Positions 18,973 to 29,780 are shown, counted from the stretch's first letter. The stretch: DNA of 64,000 nt from Alkalicoccus daliensis (GCF_900103955.1 NZ_FNIL01000002.1:124001-188000); one strand, 5' to 3'. The notes: generated by a model from the sequence alone, not told the origin. Made by a program: numbers and translations.

Positions 18973-19905
18973 ATGCGTACAATCGTGATCGGCTCACGCC
19001 GAAGCAATCTGGCGATGACCCAGACAAGATGGGTGATTGATCAATTTAAAAAACTGAATGTTCCTTATGAATTCGAAATCAAGGAAATAGTAACAAAAGG
19101 GGATAAAATTCTGGACGTTACACTTTCGAAAGTCGGAGGAAAAGGACTTTTCGTAAAGGAAATAGAGCAGGCAATGTATGATAAGGAAATTGATATGGCT
19201 GTCCACAGCATGAAAGACCTTCCATCTGAAATTGCAGAAGGCTTAACTGTAGGAGCAGTTCCGGAGAGAGAAGATCCGCGGGATGCGTTTATTTCCAACA
19301 GCGGGGCAAAACTTCTGGATCTGCCGGAAGGCGCAGTGGTCGGTACGAGCAGTCTCCGGCGCGGTGCCATGGTATTAATGCAGCGTCCAGATATTAAAAT
19401 TCAGTGGATCCGTGGAAATATTGAAACCCGCCTGCGTAAGTGCCGGGAAGAAGATTTTGACGCGATCATTCTCGCAGCTGCCGGGCTTAAGCGTGTCGGC
19501 TGGGATCCTTCGATCGTGTCCGAATTTCTTCCTCCGGAAACATGTCTTCCGGCAGTTGGACAGGGGGCACTTGGAATTGAGTGCCGTGCAGATGATACCG
19601 AGCTTCTGGAACTGCTGAAGAAAATTGATGATCCTGATACAGCGAGAACGACTGCGGCAGAGCGGTCCTTCCTGCATACAGTAGAAGGCGGCTGCCAGGT
19701 GCCGATTGCAGGCTACGCAACACTGACAGAGGATAATCAGGTGAGTCTTACCGCGCTCGTAGCTTCACCGGACGGCAAGCAGGTATTTAAGGAACAGATC
19801 ACGGGCCATGATCCTGTAGCTATCGGAAAACAGGCAGCTGAAAAAATGCTTGCAGAAGGCGCAAAAGAGGTACTCGATAAGGTGAAAGCAGACCTCGAAG
19901 AGTAG
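18973..19905 (+). CDS. hemC: Porphobilinogen deaminase (hydroxymethylbilane synthase)
   Basis: Polymerises four porphobilinogens into hydroxymethylbilane using a covalent dipyrromethane primer. The primer-binding Cys is in [12 protein letters not shown] (about residue 241). Other motifs are [12 protein letters not shown] at the N terminus, [29 protein letters not shown] and [12 protein letters not shown]. Length (310) is normal. The start is ATG 18973 after AAGGAGGC; spacing is 10. A possible -10 (GATACAAT, about 18919) in the hemX-hemC gap could provide an internal promoter. hemD follows with seven bases between. Confidence 0.97.
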   Translation: MRTIVIGSRRSNLAMTQTRWVIDQFKKLNVPYEFEIKEIVTKGDKILDVTLSKVGGKGLFVKEIEQAMYDKEIDMAVHSMKDLPSEIAEGLTVGAVPEREDPRDAFISNSGAKLLDLPEGAVVGTSSLRRGAMVLMQRPDIKIQWIRGNIETRLRKCREEDFDAIILAAAGLKRVGWDPSIVSEFLPPETCLPAVGQGALGIECRADDTELLELLKKIDDPDTARTTAAERSFLHTVEGGCQVPIAGYATLTEDNQVSLTALVASPDGKQVFKEQITGHDPVAIGKQAAEKMLAEGAKEVLDKVKADLEE

Positions 19906-19912
19906 AGGAGAG

Positions 19913-20632
19913 ATGGCAGTGAGACCGCTGACCTTGTTAAATACGAGAGCGGAGCATCAGCTTGCCTCTCTTACGAAAAAAATTGAAGCAGCAGGTGCCC
20001 GGAGTTTAGAGGTGCCGCTGATTCGGATTGAAGCAGTTACTCCTCCAGCTGTTCCCACGCTGCGAAAGGAAGACTGGCTTGTGTTTACGAGTGTGAACAG
20101 CGTGCATTTCTGGGAAGCACTCGTGCCGGATAAACAGGTGCATACTGCCTGTGTCGGTGAAAAAACAGCTGCAGCTGCTAGAGCAAAAGGATATACTGTG
20201 TCGCTTATACCTTCGCAGTATGACGCGGAATCTCTCGCAGAAGCGCTTATTCAGCGTACCGATGAGGAAACAAGAATTGTTTACCCGAGAAGTGCAAAGT
20301 CACGTATGGTGCTGAAAGAGCAATTAACAGCTGCAGGCAGACATTTTGCAGATCCTGTTGTCTATGACACAGTTCCAAATGAAGCTTCGCAGGAAAATTT
20401 GAAGAAAGCCGTGCACGAAGTAGACGGGGTGTTGTTTTTAAGCCCTTCTGCAGTTCACGCTTTTTTTCATTTCTGCGGCACTCATGAAATACCGCCGTTG
20501 TTTTACGGATGTATCGGAGGGGTAACGGAAGAGGTGTGCAGAAGCTATACAGACAGGCGTATTATCGTTCCGGATACATATACGATAGAAGCGCTGCTGA
20601 CTAAGATAATGAAGGAGAAGGTGAAAAAATGA
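19913..20632 (+). CDS. hemD: Uroporphyrinogen-III synthase
   Basis: Closes and isomerises hydroxymethylbilane to uroporphyrinogen III. HemD proteins are poorly conserved; identification rests on the two-lobe pattern ([20 protein letters not shown] near the start, [55 protein letters not shown]) and on its place between hemC and hemB. Length is 239 residues. The ATG at 19913 is only two bases from GAGGAG, so the in-frame GTG at 19919, eight bases away, may be the true start; this changes two residues only. The stop overlaps the hemB start (ATGA). Confidence 0.93.
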   Translation: MAVRPLTLLNTRAEHQLASLTKKIEAAGARSLEVPLIRIEAVTPPAVPTLRKEDWLVFTSVNSVHFWEALVPDKQVHTACVGEKTAAAARAKGYTVSLIPSQYDAESLAEALIQRTDEETRIVYPRSAKSRMVLKEQLTAAGRHFADPVVYDTVPNEASQENLKKAVHEVDGVLFLSPSAVHAFFHFCGTHEIPPLFYGCIGGVTEEVCRSYTDRRIIVPDTYTIEALLTKIMKEKVKK

Positions 20633-21603
20633 CACAATCATTTGACCGCCACCGCAGACTGCGCAGATCCGCAGGTATGCGTGATATTGTTCGGGAAACA
20701 CATGTACACACAGAAGATTTAATCTACCCTTTATTCGTAAAGGATGGGAAAGATATTAAAAATCCAATTCCTTCCATGCCGGAGGTTTATCAGTGGTCAC
20801 TGGACCTGGTGGATGCAGAAGTGCAGGAAGCGGTGGATAAAGGAATCCGCGCGATTATATTGTTCGGCCTCCCGGCGGAAAAGGATCCGATTGGCACAAG
20901 CGCTTACGATACAGAAGGCATCGTACAGAGAGCAGTGCGGCAGATTAAAGCAAACCACCCCGATCTGACTGTCATCGCGGATACCTGCCTGTGCCAGTTT
21001 ACAGATCACGGTCACTGCGGCGTTGTGCATGAGGGGGAGATTCTGAATGATGAATCCCTGGATTTATTAGTGAAAACAGCTGTGTCCCAGGCAGAAGCGG
21101 GAGCAGACATTATCGCTCCTTCCAACATGATGGATGGATTTGTCGCAGCAATCCGGGAAGGCTTGGATGAAGCAGGATATAAAAATATTTCTGTAATGAG
21201 TTATGCAGTGAAATATGCTTCTGCTTTCTACGGCCCATTCCGTGATGCCGCAAATTCCTCCCCGCAGTCCGGGGACCGCAAAACGTATCAGATGGACCCT
21301 GCAAACCGCAGAGAAGCATTCCGCGAAGCACGTTCCGACGTGGAGGAAGGCGCCGATTTTCTCATCGTAAAGCCTGCTTTGTCCTACCTGGATATTATCA
21401 GGGACGTGCGGGAAAGAGAAGATCTGCCGATTGTCGCATATAACGTCAGCGGAGAATATTCCATGGTAAAAGCAGCGGCGCAGAACGGCTGGATTGATGA
21501 AAAAGCTGTCGTAATGGAAAAAGTAACGAGCATGAAACGGGCCGGTGCAGACTTGATCTTAACGTATCATGCAAAAAATATCGCAGACTGGCTGAAACAC
21601 TAA
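20629..21603 (+). CDS. hemB: Delta-aminolevulinic acid dehydratase (porphobilinogen synthase)
   Basis: Condenses two 5-aminolevulinates to porphobilinogen. The metal-binding cysteine cluster [17 protein letters not shown] is the zinc type. Schiff-base lysines are in [17 protein letters not shown] and [16 protein letters not shown]-terminal RHRRLRRS-type start ([17 protein letters not shown]) and 324 residues are typical. It starts at ATG 20629 overlapping the hemD stop by four bases. hemL follows 21 bases after the stop. All motifs are intact, so the pathway is complete through this operon up to uroporphyrinogen III. Confidence 0.97.
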   Translation: MTQSFDRHRRLRRSAGMRDIVRETHVHTEDLIYPLFVKDGKDIKNPIPSMPEVYQWSLDLVDAEVQEAVDKGIRAIILFGLPAEKDPIGTSAYDTEGIVQRAVRQIKANHPDLTVIADTCLCQFTDHGHCGVVHEGEILNDESLDLLVKTAVSQAEAGADIIAPSNMMDGFVAAIREGLDEAGYKNISVMSYAVKYASAFYGPFRDAANSSPQSGDRKTYQMDPANRREAFREARSDVEEGADFLIVKPALSYLDIIRDVREREDLPIVAYNVSGEYSMVKAAAQNGWIDEKAVVMEKVTSMKRAGADLILTYHAKNIADWLKH

Positions 21604-21624
21604 ACTGATGAAGAGGTGATAGAT

Positions 21625-22920
21625 ATGAATTGGAATCGATCTTCTCAAGCATTTGAAAAAGCAAAACCGCTCATGCCGGGCGGGGTAAATTCTCCTGTAC
21701 GTGCGTTTAACTCTGTCGGCAGAGACCCGGTCTATTTTGAAAAAGGAAAAGGCTCCCGTCTCTGGGACCTGGACGGCAATGAATATATCGATTACGTCCT
21801 TTCGTGGGGCCCGTTAATTCACGGGCATGCCGATGATAAAGTCATCAAGGCAGTAACATCAACTGCAGAAAAAGGGACAAGCTTCGGGGCGCCGCATGAG
21901 CTTGAAACAAAGCTTGCAGAACTTGTAATTGAACGCGTGCCGTCGGTGGAAGTAGTCAGAATGGTAAGCTCCGGTACGGAAGCTACGATGAGTGCGCTTC
22001 GTCTCGCAAGAGGATATACAGGGCGCAATAAGATTTTGAAATTCGAAGGCTGCTACCACGGCCATGGAGACTCCCTGCTGATTAAAGCAGGCTCAGGGGT
22101 GGCAACACTCGGTCTTCCCGACAGCCCGGGCGTGCCTGAATCTGTTGCATCCAATACGCTGACGGTACCTTACAACGACTTAGAGAGCCTGAAGCTCGCA
22201 TTTGAAAATTACGGGGATGATATTGCCGGAGTAATTCTGGAGCCGGTCACAGGCAACATGGGAGTTGTCCGGCCGGAAGAAGGATACCTGGAAGGAATCC
22301 GTGAAATTACGGAAGAATACGGCTCCCTGCTTATTTTTGATGAAGTAATGACAGGGTTCCGCGTGGGCTATCACTGCGCACAGGGAGAACTCGGCGTTAC
22401 TCCTGACCTGACGTGTCTTGGAAAAGTGATCGGTGGCGGACTGCCGGCGGGAGCATTCGGTGGAAAGCGGGAGATTATGGAACAGATCGCACCTGCAGGT
22501 AACATTTATCAGGCAGGAACGCTCTCTGGAAATCCGCTTGCGATGGCAGCAGGGTATGAAACAATCAGCCAGCTGACGCCGGAAAGCTATGATTACTTCG
22601 ATAAAATCGGAGACAAGCTGGAAAAAGGGATGGCTGCCGCTGCGGAAAAGTACGGTATTCCGCACTGGACGACGCGCGCAGGCTCAATGGTCGGCTTCTT
22701 CTTTACGAATGAAAAAGTAGTGAACTTTGAAACTGCAAAAAGTTCCGATCTTGATATGTTCAGCCGCTATTTCAACCTGATGCTGGAGCAGGGTGTATCT
22801 GTGCCGCCATCTCAGTTTGAAGGCTTGTTCCTCTCCACGAAGCATACAGAAGCGGATATTGATGAAACGCTTGCTGCTGCAGAAAAAGCATTTGCACAAA
22901 TTCAGAAGGAACAGCAGTAA
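21625..22920 (+). CDS. hemL: Glutamate-1-semialdehyde 2,1-aminomutase
   Basis: A PLP enzyme that converts glutamate-1-semialdehyde, the product of HemA, into 5-aminolevulinate. The PLP lysine is in [18 protein letters not shown]; other signatures are [43 protein letters not shown] and [16 protein letters not shown]. From ATG 21625 the protein has 431 residues, as usual; a GTG nine bases upstream lies inside the AGAGGTGAT ribosome binding site and is rejected. A strong terminator ends the operon. In B. subtilis spoVID and ysxE come next; here they are absent. Confidence 0.97.
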   Translation: MNWNRSSQAFEKAKPLMPGGVNSPVRAFNSVGRDPVYFEKGKGSRLWDLDGNEYIDYVLSWGPLIHGHADDKVIKAVTSTAEKGTSFGAPHELETKLAELVIERVPSVEVVRMVSSGTEATMSALRLARGYTGRNKILKFEGCYHGHGDSLLIKAGSGVATLGLPDSPGVPESVASNTLTVPYNDLESLKLAFENYGDDIAGVILEPVTGNMGVVRPEEGYLEGIREITEEYGSLLIFDEVMTGFRVGYHCAQGELGVTPDLTCLGKVIGGGLPAGAFGGKREIMEQIAPAGNIYQAGTLSGNPLAMAAGYETISQLTPESYDYFDKIGDKLEKGMAAAAEKYGIPHWTTRAGSMVGFFFTNEKVVNFETAKSSDLDMFSRYFNLMLEQGVSVPPSQFEGLFLSTKHTEADIDETLAAAEKAFAQIQKEQQ

Positions 22921-22935
22921 TTTGATTTAAATTTC

Positions 22936-22970
22936 AAGCCACCGCGGCAAAAATACGCGGTGGCTTTTTT
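22936..22970 (+). terminator. Terminator of the hem operon
   Basis: AAGCCACCGCG pairs perfectly with CGCGGTGGCTT around a nine-base loop and runs into TTTT. It begins 15 bases after the hemL stop. Confidence 0.9.
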
Positions 22971-23057
22971 CAACGGGATGAAAGCTATTAATCCCTATTT
23001 TCATACACGTTAATTTGCTGGGGATGGTCTTTATAATACCCAAAAGGAGGTTCTGCG

Positions 23058-23297
23058 ATGTTTGAAATACTTATTATTATCATCAGTTTCCTTGTAATTT
23101 TCACTGGGTTTTACAGTATAAATAATGAACCGAATACCATCTCGGCTGTGAGCCTTGGTATTTTCCAGAGCTTGTTGTTCGCTGTGATAGGAAGGAGAGA
23201 ATGGATGCGTAATCACCGCATCGCAGGTGTTATTCTTTTTGCTGGAACGCTTTTTATCGTTTTACAGATGATCAGGTACAACGTTGCATTGTCTTAA
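23058..23297 (+). CDS. Small two/three-helix membrane protein, unknown function
   Basis: I do not recognise a family. The 79-residue product is mostly hydrophobic: segments at about 3-21, 29-45 and 57-74, with short charged turns (GRREWMRNHR). The start is well supported by AAAGGAGGT nine bases before ATG 23058, and a TATAAT at 23032-23037 may be the -10 box of its promoter, although no -35 box is clear. The stop overlaps by three to four bases, tail to tail, with the minus-strand anti-sigma gene. It stands alone where B. subtilis would carry spoVID, but shows no relation to it. Confidence 0.7.
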   Translation: MFEILIIIISFLVIFTGFYSINNEPNTISAVSLGIFQSLLFAVIGRREWMRNHRIAGVILFAGTLFIVLQMIRYNVALS

Positions 23298-24817
23298 TCA
23301 CTCTCCAATGAATCTATTTTCCTCGGCTGGATAGTAATAGATTCTTCCATGGGGAATCGTTCGCTGTAACCATAGTAACTTAATTTGAGGTCTGTTAAGT
23401 CACTGCTTCCAATTTCGAAAATGACTTCATTCTCATGCTGCAGCGGCGCTTCCAGCTCTTCATATACATGGTGGGTCAATTCTTCCAGGGGATAAACTTC
23501 GTGATGTTTGTCAGAGAGAAAGCTTTCCTGATGATCTGTTGCACGGTCCAGGCTTTCTTCCCGTTTTGTAATATCCAGATGAAGGCTCCCTGTATCCAGA
23601 TTCTCTTTGTCGGGGGAGAAGGCGGTGAGCTGTGTTTCAGCGGTTTGTTCAATTATTGCTTCCCCGAGAGCGGTATCGACAGTAACTGTATCTCGATCAT
23701 TGAAATCCAGCTCAGTTTCATAGAAATTCAAATCAGTCACCAGAAAATCATCAAACTGAAATTCGATTGCAGACATTTCTCCGTAAAATAATGACTCATA
23801 TGTAACCATATATTCATTTCTGTACTGGCTGATCATTTCGCCTGTAAAACCGCCGGATTGAACCGCTGCGGGATGATGATAGCTCAGATCATTTTCCCAC
23901 GTCTCTGAGCTGAGCCGGTAAACTAAAGTGGTGGCAGCAGGGCCGACTTTCATCTGTTCGAAAATATAAGAAATATCGTCATGAAGGAGTAACTCTGTAT
24001 CATGCAGATCATAGCGTGTGCTCTCTTTTCTTTCGAAAGGCACTTCCAGTGATATGTCGGCGGGCAGCGGCTCTTCCTGGGAAAATAACTCATAAGAAAC
24101 AAAAGTATCTATGTGCAGCTGCAGCACGCCGTTTTCCACATCTGGTGCAGGAAAAGCAAAGCGTCCACGCGTCACTCCTTCCTCAGTTTCTTCGAGTATT
24201 GTGTGGTTTTCAATATGAATAAACCTTTCATGGTCATTTTCCGGTGAAACATCCCAAATATCTTCCTTGTTTGTAATGTTAAATCCTTCGATATGTGAGA
24301 CGGGGACGTAGTGATTTTCTTCAGTTACATGTTCTGACTCATAGTACACATGCAGCTGGCTTTCATCCGCTACAACTTCCGTTATCTCAAAGCGGATCTC
24401 TTCTGTTGTTTCCTCTGCATTCACCTGCAGGGCATAACCATCGCTTACGAGTCTTTCCAGTGGATCGTAGCTTAGCGGGGTGCGGTCTCCGACCCAGTAG
24501 TAAAAGGAGTCGGAAGCGAATAAGGCAGCAGTGAAACCTGCAGGCAGAAGTACCGCTGCAGCTGCAATTTTTTTCCACAGATAAAAAGGTTTTTTCTCCG
24601 GCTTCTGTAGCTCTTCATTCTGCATCAGTTCCTTCACTTTTATGGAAGGAGGTGGAACAGACTGTGCCTCTTTTTGAAACGACTGCAGCTGTGTTTTCAC
24701 TTCTTCCAGTGTTTCCCTGCAGGAAGGACAGCTATTAAGGTGTCCTGTAATGTCGGATGCAGAGTCAGGACCAGTAAGATAAGTAAGTATTTTTTTCTGG
24801 CAGACAGAACAGTCCAT
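23294..24817 (-). CDS. Zinc-finger anti-sigma factor with large extracytoplasmic domain
   Basis: A 507-residue single-pass membrane protein. The N terminus carries a putative zinc-binding anti-sigma module: C3 and C6, then the HxxxCxxC motif H26, C30, C33 (GHLNSCPSC). A transmembrane helix lies at about 84-101 (AAAAVLLPAGFTAALFA). The remaining 400 residues are an acidic beta-rich outer domain resembling the DUF4179-type sensor domain of Bacillus anti-sigma factors. The usual role is to hold an ECF sigma factor inactive until an outside signal arrives. The gene directly upstream on the same strand (12 bases away) encodes a divergent sigma-like protein, the expected partner. The start ATG 24817 follows AAGGGAGG on the minus strand. 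Confidence 0.85.
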   Translation of the reverse strand: MDCSVCQKKILTYLTGPDSASDITGHLNSCPSCRETLEEVKTQLQSFQKEAQSVPPPSIKVKELMQNEELQKPEKKPFYLWKKIAAAAVLLPAGFTAALFASDSFYYWVGDRTPLSYDPLERLVSDGYALQVNAEETTEEIRFEITEVVADESQLHVYYESEHVTEENHYVPVSHIEGFNITNKEDIWDVSPENDHERFIHIENHTILEETEEGVTRGRFAFPAPDVENGVLQLHIDTFVSYELFSQEEPLPADISLEVPFERKESTRYDLHDTELLLHDDISYIFEQMKVGPAATTLVYRLSSETWENDLSYHHPAAVQSGGFTGEMISQYRNEYMVTYESLFYGEMSAIEFQFDDFLVTDLNFYETELDFNDRDTVTVDTALGEAIIEQTAETQLTAFSPDKENLDTGSLHLDITKREESLDRATDHQESFLSDKHHEVYPLEELTHHVYEELEAPLQHENEVIFEIGSSDLTDLKLSYYGYSERFPMEESITIQPRKIDSLESD

Positions 24818-24829
24818 GCGATCCCTCCC

Positions 24830-25261
24830 TTAGTTATAACAAGCCTGTATGTATCGGATCGAGCGTATCAATTCTTCCTCCAGCAATTCTTCTGTTTTAT
24901 TGCTGATGCGGGCGGCCAGATTCATAGACAGCTCTCCATAGCTGTAAGCAATTAAATCTGCTTTCTTTTCAGCATCCAGGACCTGCAGCTTCTCTCTTTC
25001 CCCTGCATTCGGGATGCTGTCATGGATGGCACACTCCTGGAGAAACGTTTTCCATAAATAAGCTTCTGTATCTTCTGGAAGCTTATTTTTATTGGCAAGA
25101 CAATGCTCCAGCCACATTTTCAGCCTGGTTTCCAGTTCGTTTTCGAGGCCATAGGCGAATGCAATCCCAGTAAGTGCAGCTTTATTTTCTTCTGTCCATG
25201 CTGTAAGAGTTTCCAGCGTACTTTCTATTAAATCTGTACAGAGTAATTCATTTACCGGCAT
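24830..25261 (-). CDS. Divergent ECF sigma-factor-like protein, partner of the anti-sigma gene
   Basis: A 143-residue, mainly helical cytoplasmic protein. I see no confident sequence match, but its layout fits an ECF sigma factor: residues about 28-80 (GIAFAYGLENELETRLKMWL, EAYLWKTFLQECAI) align in hydrophobic pattern with region 2, and about 100-140 (LIAYSYGELSMNLAARISNK, ELIRSIRYIQ) with region 4, where ECF factors read roughly GLSYEEIAEILGIS followed by RARKKL. The usual region-2 acidic DAEDLVQ motif is missing. It is the promoter-proximal gene of a pair with a zinc-finger anti-sigma, the standard order. The start is ATG 25261 after AAGGGAGGA; a start 27 bases upstream lacks a ribosome site. 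It could instead be an unrelated helical protein. Confidence 0.5.
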   Translation of the reverse strand: MPVNELLCTDLIESTLETLTAWTEENKAALTGIAFAYGLENELETRLKMWLEHCLANKNKLPEDTEAYLWKTFLQECAIHDSIPNAGEREKLQVLDAEKKADLIAYSYGELSMNLAARISNKTEELLEEELIRSIRYIQACYN

Positions 25262-25388
25262 TTGTAATTCCTCCCTTTTAATTACCATATCATAACTTTA
25301 AATTAGTTTCAGGTGCATTTTTCTTACACATGAAACCTATACTCTGCCAGCATCGTATTTTTAACAGGAAGAAACTAGGAGGGTTGAT

Positions 25389-25991
25389 ATGCTGAAACGT
25401 TTGAAAGAAGCAGATGCAAATTCACTTCTGCCTTACGTGCTCACTGCCGGGCCGCTGTTAATGATCATGGCATTTTTCGTGCCGTTCATTGCGGTAATGA
25501 TGATCCAGGATCTGCTTTTCTTTTCCCGCAGCCACTGGTCCTTTATCCGTCCGCGGGAAGCCTATCTCGGATTTGGAGCAGGCATGATCTGGCTTGCGGT
25601 CTGTCTTTTTTCACTTTTTGCAGCGAAAGTTATTTTTGAACGAAAGAAGCGGGAAGACTGGTTGTCGGGACTGCATATCATTTTAATGCTCCTGGCACTG
25701 CCGATATTCGTGCTATCTATCTATCATTATGCGTATCTTGACGAACACGGGGTGCAGGTAAATTCTTTCTGGAGTATGTCGGAAGAGAGCCTGGCGTGGG
25801 ATAATGTCGTGTATGTATCCAGAGTCGAAAGAGAAGGATCACGGGAGGTATTATCCTATACTTTCTCAGATGGCGAGAAGTCACTTACCATTCCTTATAC
25901 GACAGATGATTACCAGACGAGACAGGCGGTCAACGAGGTAATAAATGTTTACGCATGGGAAGTGGAGACCGTTATTGAAGGTGAAACATAA
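25389..25991 (+). CDS. Membrane protein with three helices and a cytoplasmic or surface domain, unknown function
   Basis: I do not recognise a named family. The 200-residue product has hydrophobic segments at about 13-45, 63-81 and 95-115, then a soluble C-terminal part of about 85 residues (WDNVVYVSRVEREGSREVLS, YTFSDGEKSLTIPYTTDDYQ) that looks like a small beta domain of the PH-like type found in Bacillus membrane proteins. ATG 25389 is preceded by AGGAGGGTTGAT. It is transcribed divergently from the sigma-like gene with about 127 bases between, so it could be a target of that system; this is inference from position only. Confidence 0.7.
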   Translation: MLKRLKEADANSLLPYVLTAGPLLMIMAFFVPFIAVMMIQDLLFFSRSHWSFIRPREAYLGFGAGMIWLAVCLFSLFAAKVIFERKKREDWLSGLHIILMLLALPIFVLSIYHYAYLDEHGVQVNSFWSMSEESLAWDNVVYVSRVEREGSREVLSYTFSDGEKSLTIPYTTDDYQTRQAVNEVINVYAWEVETVIEGET

Positions 25992-26211
25992 GAACGCGCT
26001 TATAAAAATTCAAAGGAAGTTTTTTATTCTCATGCTCGTTGAAGGCCTGTGCAAGCTAGAGGTTTTCTCCCTGCCGAGTGCAGCAAAGTTTTCTCATATT
26101 ATCAATAAGGAACATTATCAACCCTTAAACATCAACCATTAAGGAAGCATGAAATGCATTTTCTATAAATTTTCTCCATTCTCCGCTACAATATTTACAG
26201 GAGGTGTATGT

Positions 26212-26688
26212 ATGAGTTATTTTGAAAATATGCGGAAACACGTAGGAAAAGAGCCGCTGCTTTTACCGGGGGCGGCGGTTATTATACATACGGCGGAAAA
26301 CGATATTCTGCTGCAAAAAAGAAACGATGGACATTGGGGACTGCCGGGAGGACTAATGGAACTCGGGGAAAGTTATCTGGAAACGGCGCTGAGAGAAACA
26401 GAAGAAGAAACTGGGGTAAAGCTGCCGGAGGAAGAGATGCATTTATTCGGGGTGTTTTCCGGAAAGGATTACTATGTGGAAGCGCCGAATGGAGATCCTT
26501 ATTATGCAGTAACCGGACTGTATACGTGTAAGGACCCGGGACAGCCGTTAAACGATGCAGACGAAGAAACGCTGGAACTCCGCTATTTTCCAATCACTGC
26601 GCTTCCACAGGAGCTGCGGCCGTCACATAAGCATTTTCTCGCTTTGTTTGATAAACACGGAGAGCAGAGAGGACTGCTGGATAAATAA
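26212..26688 (+). CDS. Nudix hydrolase
   Basis: A 158-residue pyrophosphohydrolase of the Nudix family, which cleaves nucleoside diphosphates linked to other moieties. The Nudix box GLMELGESYLETALRETEEE followed by TGV fits the consensus Gx5Ex7REUxEExGU with all catalytic glutamates, preceded by LLQKRNDGHWGLPGG. The start is ATG 26212 after AGGAGGTG; a frame open 63 bases further upstream has no support. It stands alone between a membrane-protein gene and the valS T-box leader. Substrate cannot be inferred from sequence; similar Bacillus proteins are annotated only as Nudix or MutT-like. Confidence 0.88.
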   Translation: MSYFENMRKHVGKEPLLLPGAAVIIHTAENDILLQKRNDGHWGLPGGLMELGESYLETALRETEEETGVKLPEEEMHLFGVFSGKDYYVEAPNGDPYYAVTGLYTCKDPGQPLNDADEETLELRYFPITALPQELRPSHKHFLALFDKHGEQRGLLDK

Positions 26689-26776
26689 TTTAACTTTCTG
26701 CAAAATGATTATTCGCCAAAAGTGGAGCAGCAATACGAAGCTGCTATATTAAAAAAGAGTTTTATTTTCCTCGCAG

Positions 26777-26805
26777 TTGATTCTTTCAAGCCAGCGTTGT
26801 AAACT
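26777..26805 (+). promoter_or_regulatory. Promoter of the valS T-box transcript
   Basis: TTGATT at 26777-26782, a 17-base spacer and TAAACT at 26800-26805. Transcription from here would begin near 26812, just before T-box stem I. Confidence 0.6.
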
Positions 26806-26811
26806 AGAAGC

Positions 26812-27072
26812 AGAATAAATGCTTGGATGGGGAAGAGTAGGAAGGGAATTCTGACAGAGAGGACGATCGGCTTGCATGCCGCTGAAAGATTGTCCCGGAA
26901 GGAAATTCTGAAGGTCGCCCCGGAGCAGCCGCAGTGAATGCAGTAGCTGTGGACGAGTCAGCCACGTTACGGCCGGGAGTGTACTGAAGACGGGAGGATT
27001 CCCGTTTCAGTAAACAAAGGTGGTACCGCGAGGATTCTAACCCTCTTCGTCCTTTGACGCAGAGGGTTTTTT
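26812..27072 (+). ncRNA. T-box riboswitch controlling valS
   Basis: A leader RNA that senses uncharged tRNA-Val. Stem I begins with GGATGGGGAAGAGTAGG, the usual AGTA region; its specifier segment reads CTGAAGGTCGCCCCGGAGC, with GTC (Val) at 26914-26916. The T-box itself is AAAGGTGGTACCGCG (27017-27030), where TGGT in the bulge pairs with the ACCA end of tRNA-Val. The terminator is ACCCTCTTCG ... GCAGAGGGT followed by TTTTTT (27040-27072). Binding of uncharged tRNA-Val would stabilise the antiterminator and allow valS transcription. Confidence 0.92.
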
Positions 27073-27122
27073 GTTGTGTTTAAAATCAAATTATTTAAAA
27101 AGCATATTGGGAGGTCAACAGC

Positions 27123-29768
27123 ATGGCAGAGCTGAATCAGGAAATTTCAATGCCGCCGAAATATGATCCGCAGGCGACAGAAGCAAAATGGTATCCGTAC
27201 TGGGTGGACGGAAAATTCTTTGAAGCTACAGGAGACAAGGAGAAAGAACCTTACACGGTGGTAATTCCGCCGCCGAACGTAACAGGACGGCTGCATCTCG
27301 GGCACGCCTGGGACACGACGCTCCAGGATATTTTAATCCGCACGAAGCGGATGCAGGGGTATGACGCACTCTGGCTTCCAGGGATGGACCACGCGGGTAT
27401 TGCCACGCAGGCGAAGGTAGAAGGAAAACTCAAGGAACAGGGAATTTCCCGCTATGACCTGGGACGGGAAAAGTTCCTTGAAAAAAGCTGGGAGTGGAAA
27501 GAGGAGTATGCTTCTTTTATCCGGGAGCAGTGGGCGAAAATGGGACTTTCCCTCGACTACTCCAGAGAGCGTTTTACACTGGATGAAGGGCTTTCGGATG
27601 CGGTGCGCGAAGTTTTCGTGCGTCTGTATGAAGAAGGACTGATTTACCGCGGTGAGTACATCATTAACTGGGACCCGTCCACAAAAACGGCCCTCTCTGA
27701 TATTGAAGTTATTTACCAGGACGTAAAAGGCGCATTTTATCATATGCGATATCCCTTAAAAGACGGCTCCGGCCATATTGAAGTAGCGACCACACGTCCG
27801 GAAACGATGCTCGGAGATACGGCAGTGGCAGTGCATCCGAAAGATGAGCGGTACAAGCACCTAATCGGCAAGACAGTAGTCCTTCCAGTAGTCGGAAGAG
27901 AAATTCCGATCGTTGCCGATGATTATGTAGATATGGATTTTGGTTCCGGTGCTGTAAAGATCACGCCGGCGCACGATCCGAATGACTTTGAAATCGGCAA
28001 CCGCCATGATCTGGAGCGGATTCTCGTGATGGATGAAGGCGGCGTTATGAACGAGCTTGCTGGAAAGTACGAAGGAATGGACCGCTTTGCATGCCGGAAA
28101 GCGATCGTAAAGGATCTGCAGGAGGAAGGCATTCTTTTCGATATTGAAGAGCACGATCACAGTGTCGGCCATTCTGAACGAAGCGGTGCCGTAGTGGAGC
28201 CTTACCTTTCCACGCAGTGGTTTGTAAAGATGGGGCCGCTTGCCGAGCAGGCGATTGAGCTGCAAAAGCAGGAGAAAAAAGTAAACTTTGTGCCGGACCG
28301 TTTTGAAAAGACGTACATGCACTGGATTGAAAACATCCGGGACTGGTGTATTTCCCGCCAGCTCTGGTGGGGACACCGTATCCCGGCATGGCACCATAAA
28401 GAAACAGGCGAAATATTTGTAGGAAAAGAAGCTCCTGCAGATATGGAAAACTGGGAGCAGGATGAGGACGTACTGGATACGTGGTTCTCTTCCGCACTCT
28501 GGCCGTTTTCTACGATGGGCTGGCCGGACGAAAATGCCGAGGACTTTCAGCGCTATTATCCGACAGATGCGCTGGTAACAGGCTACGATATTATTTATTT
28601 CTGGGTGGCGCGCATGATTTTCCAGGGAAAGCAGTTCACTGATGAACGTCCGTTTAAAGACGTGCTGATTCACGGACTCGTGCGGGATGCAGAAGGACGA
28701 AAAATGAGTAAATCCCTCGGCAACGGTGTTGATCCGATGGACGTGATCGACAAGTACGGTGCAGATGCGCTTCGTTTCTTCCTGTCGACCGGAAGCTCGC
28801 CGGGACAGGATCTGCGTTTCTACTGGGAAAAGGTAGAAGCTAACTGGAACTTCGGCAATAAAATCTGGAACGCTTCCCGTTTTGCTTTGATGAACATGAA
28901 CGGCCTGAAACATGAGGAAATTGATCTTTCCGGGAAAAAGTCAATTGCGGATGAATGGATTTTAACCCGTCTGAATGAAACGATTGCGCACGTAACAAAA
29001 TATATTGATGCCTATGAATTTGGGGAAGTCGGGCGTGCCCTGTATAACTTTATCTGGGACGATTTCTGCGACTGGTATATTGAAATGGCCAAGCTGCCGC
29101 TGAACGGGGAAGACGAGGAAGCAAAGCATACGACCCGCTCCGTGCTAGCGTACGTGCTCGATCAGACGATGCGTCTCCTGCACCCGTTTATGCCGTTTAT
29201 TACCGAAGAAGTGTGGCAGCACCTGCCGCATGAAGGCGAGTCGATTACCGTTGCTTCCTGGCCGAAGGAAAATGAACATTCGAACGGACAGGCAGTCAAG
29301 GATATGCAGCTGCTGCAGGAAATTATCCGGTCGGTAAGAAATACCCGGTCAGAACTGAACGTTCCGATGTCCCGTGAAATTACGCTGCAGGTAAAAGCCG
29401 ATTCCACACAGGTACTGGATCAGCTGGAGCGCGGCAGAGCGTATATTGAAAAGTTCTGTAATCCATCGGAGCTTGTTCTCGGCACAGATTTAAAAGCGCC
29501 TGAAAAATCGATGAGCTCGGTACTTTCCGGCGTGGAGCTTTACATGCCGCTCGAAGGCCTGCTGGATCTGGACGCGGAAGTGAAGCGTCTGGAAGCAGAA
29601 GTAAAACGTCTGGACGGGGAAGTAACCCGCGTACAGAAAAAGCTCGGCAATGAAGGCTTTGTCGCGAAAGCACCGCAGAAAGTAGTCGATGAAGAGCGTG
29701 CGAAAGAAAAAGATTATGCAGAACAGCGGGAGAAAGTACTTGCCCGTTTAGAAGAACTGAAAAATTAG
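27123..29768 (+). CDS. valS: Valyl-tRNA synthetase
   Basis: Charges tRNA-Val with valine and edits mischarged threonine. This class Ia enzyme has [15 protein letters not shown] (the HIGH motif as HLGH) near residue 50, the editing domain in the first third ([18 protein letters not shown]), the KMSKS motif in [15 protein letters not shown], the anticodon-binding region, and a C-terminal coiled coil ([20 protein letters not shown]). At 881 residues it matches B. subtilis ValS. ATG 27123 follows GGGAGGTC. It is controlled by the T-box leader directly upstream. The D-amino-acid aminotransferase gene follows after 12 bases; in B. subtilis folC follows instead. Confidence 0.98.
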   Translation: MAELNQEISMPPKYDPQATEAKWYPYWVDGKFFEATGDKEKEPYTVVIPPPNVTGRLHLGHAWDTTLQDILIRTKRMQGYDALWLPGMDHAGIATQAKVEGKLKEQGISRYDLGREKFLEKSWEWKEEYASFIREQWAKMGLSLDYSRERFTLDEGLSDAVREVFVRLYEEGLIYRGEYIINWDPSTKTALSDIEVIYQDVKGAFYHMRYPLKDGSGHIEVATTRPETMLGDTAVAVHPKDERYKHLIGKTVVLPVVGREIPIVADDYVDMDFGSGAVKITPAHDPNDFEIGNRHDLERILVMDEGGVMNELAGKYEGMDRFACRKAIVKDLQEEGILFDIEEHDHSVGHSERSGAVVEPYLSTQWFVKMGPLAEQAIELQKQEKKVNFVPDRFEKTYMHWIENIRDWCISRQLWWGHRIPAWHHKETGEIFVGKEAPADMENWEQDEDVLDTWFSSALWPFSTMGWPDENAEDFQRYYPTDALVTGYDIIYFWVARMIFQGKQFTDERPFKDVLIHGLVRDAEGRKMSKSLGNGVDPMDVIDKYGADALRFFLSTGSSPGQDLRFYWEKVEANWNFGNKIWNASRFALMNMNGLKHEEIDLSGKKSIADEWILTRLNETIAHVTKYIDAYEFGEVGRALYNFIWDDFCDWYIEMAKLPLNGEDEEAKHTTRSVLAYVLDQTMRLLHPFMPFITEEVWQHLPHEGESITVASWPKENEHSNGQAVKDMQLLQEIIRSVRNTRSELNVPMSREITLQVKADSTQVLDQLERGRAYIEKFCNPSELVLGTDLKAPEKSMSSVLSGVELYMPLEGLLDLDAEVKRLEAEVKRLDGEVTRVQKKLGNEGFVAKAPQKVVDEERAKEKDYAEQREKVLARLEELKN

Positions 29769-29780
29769 GGAGGCAGTATC

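Noticed and set aside
27861-28913. A 350-codon open frame antisense to valS
   Set aside because: It lies fully inside valS in the opposite direction, with no start signal and an atypical composition.
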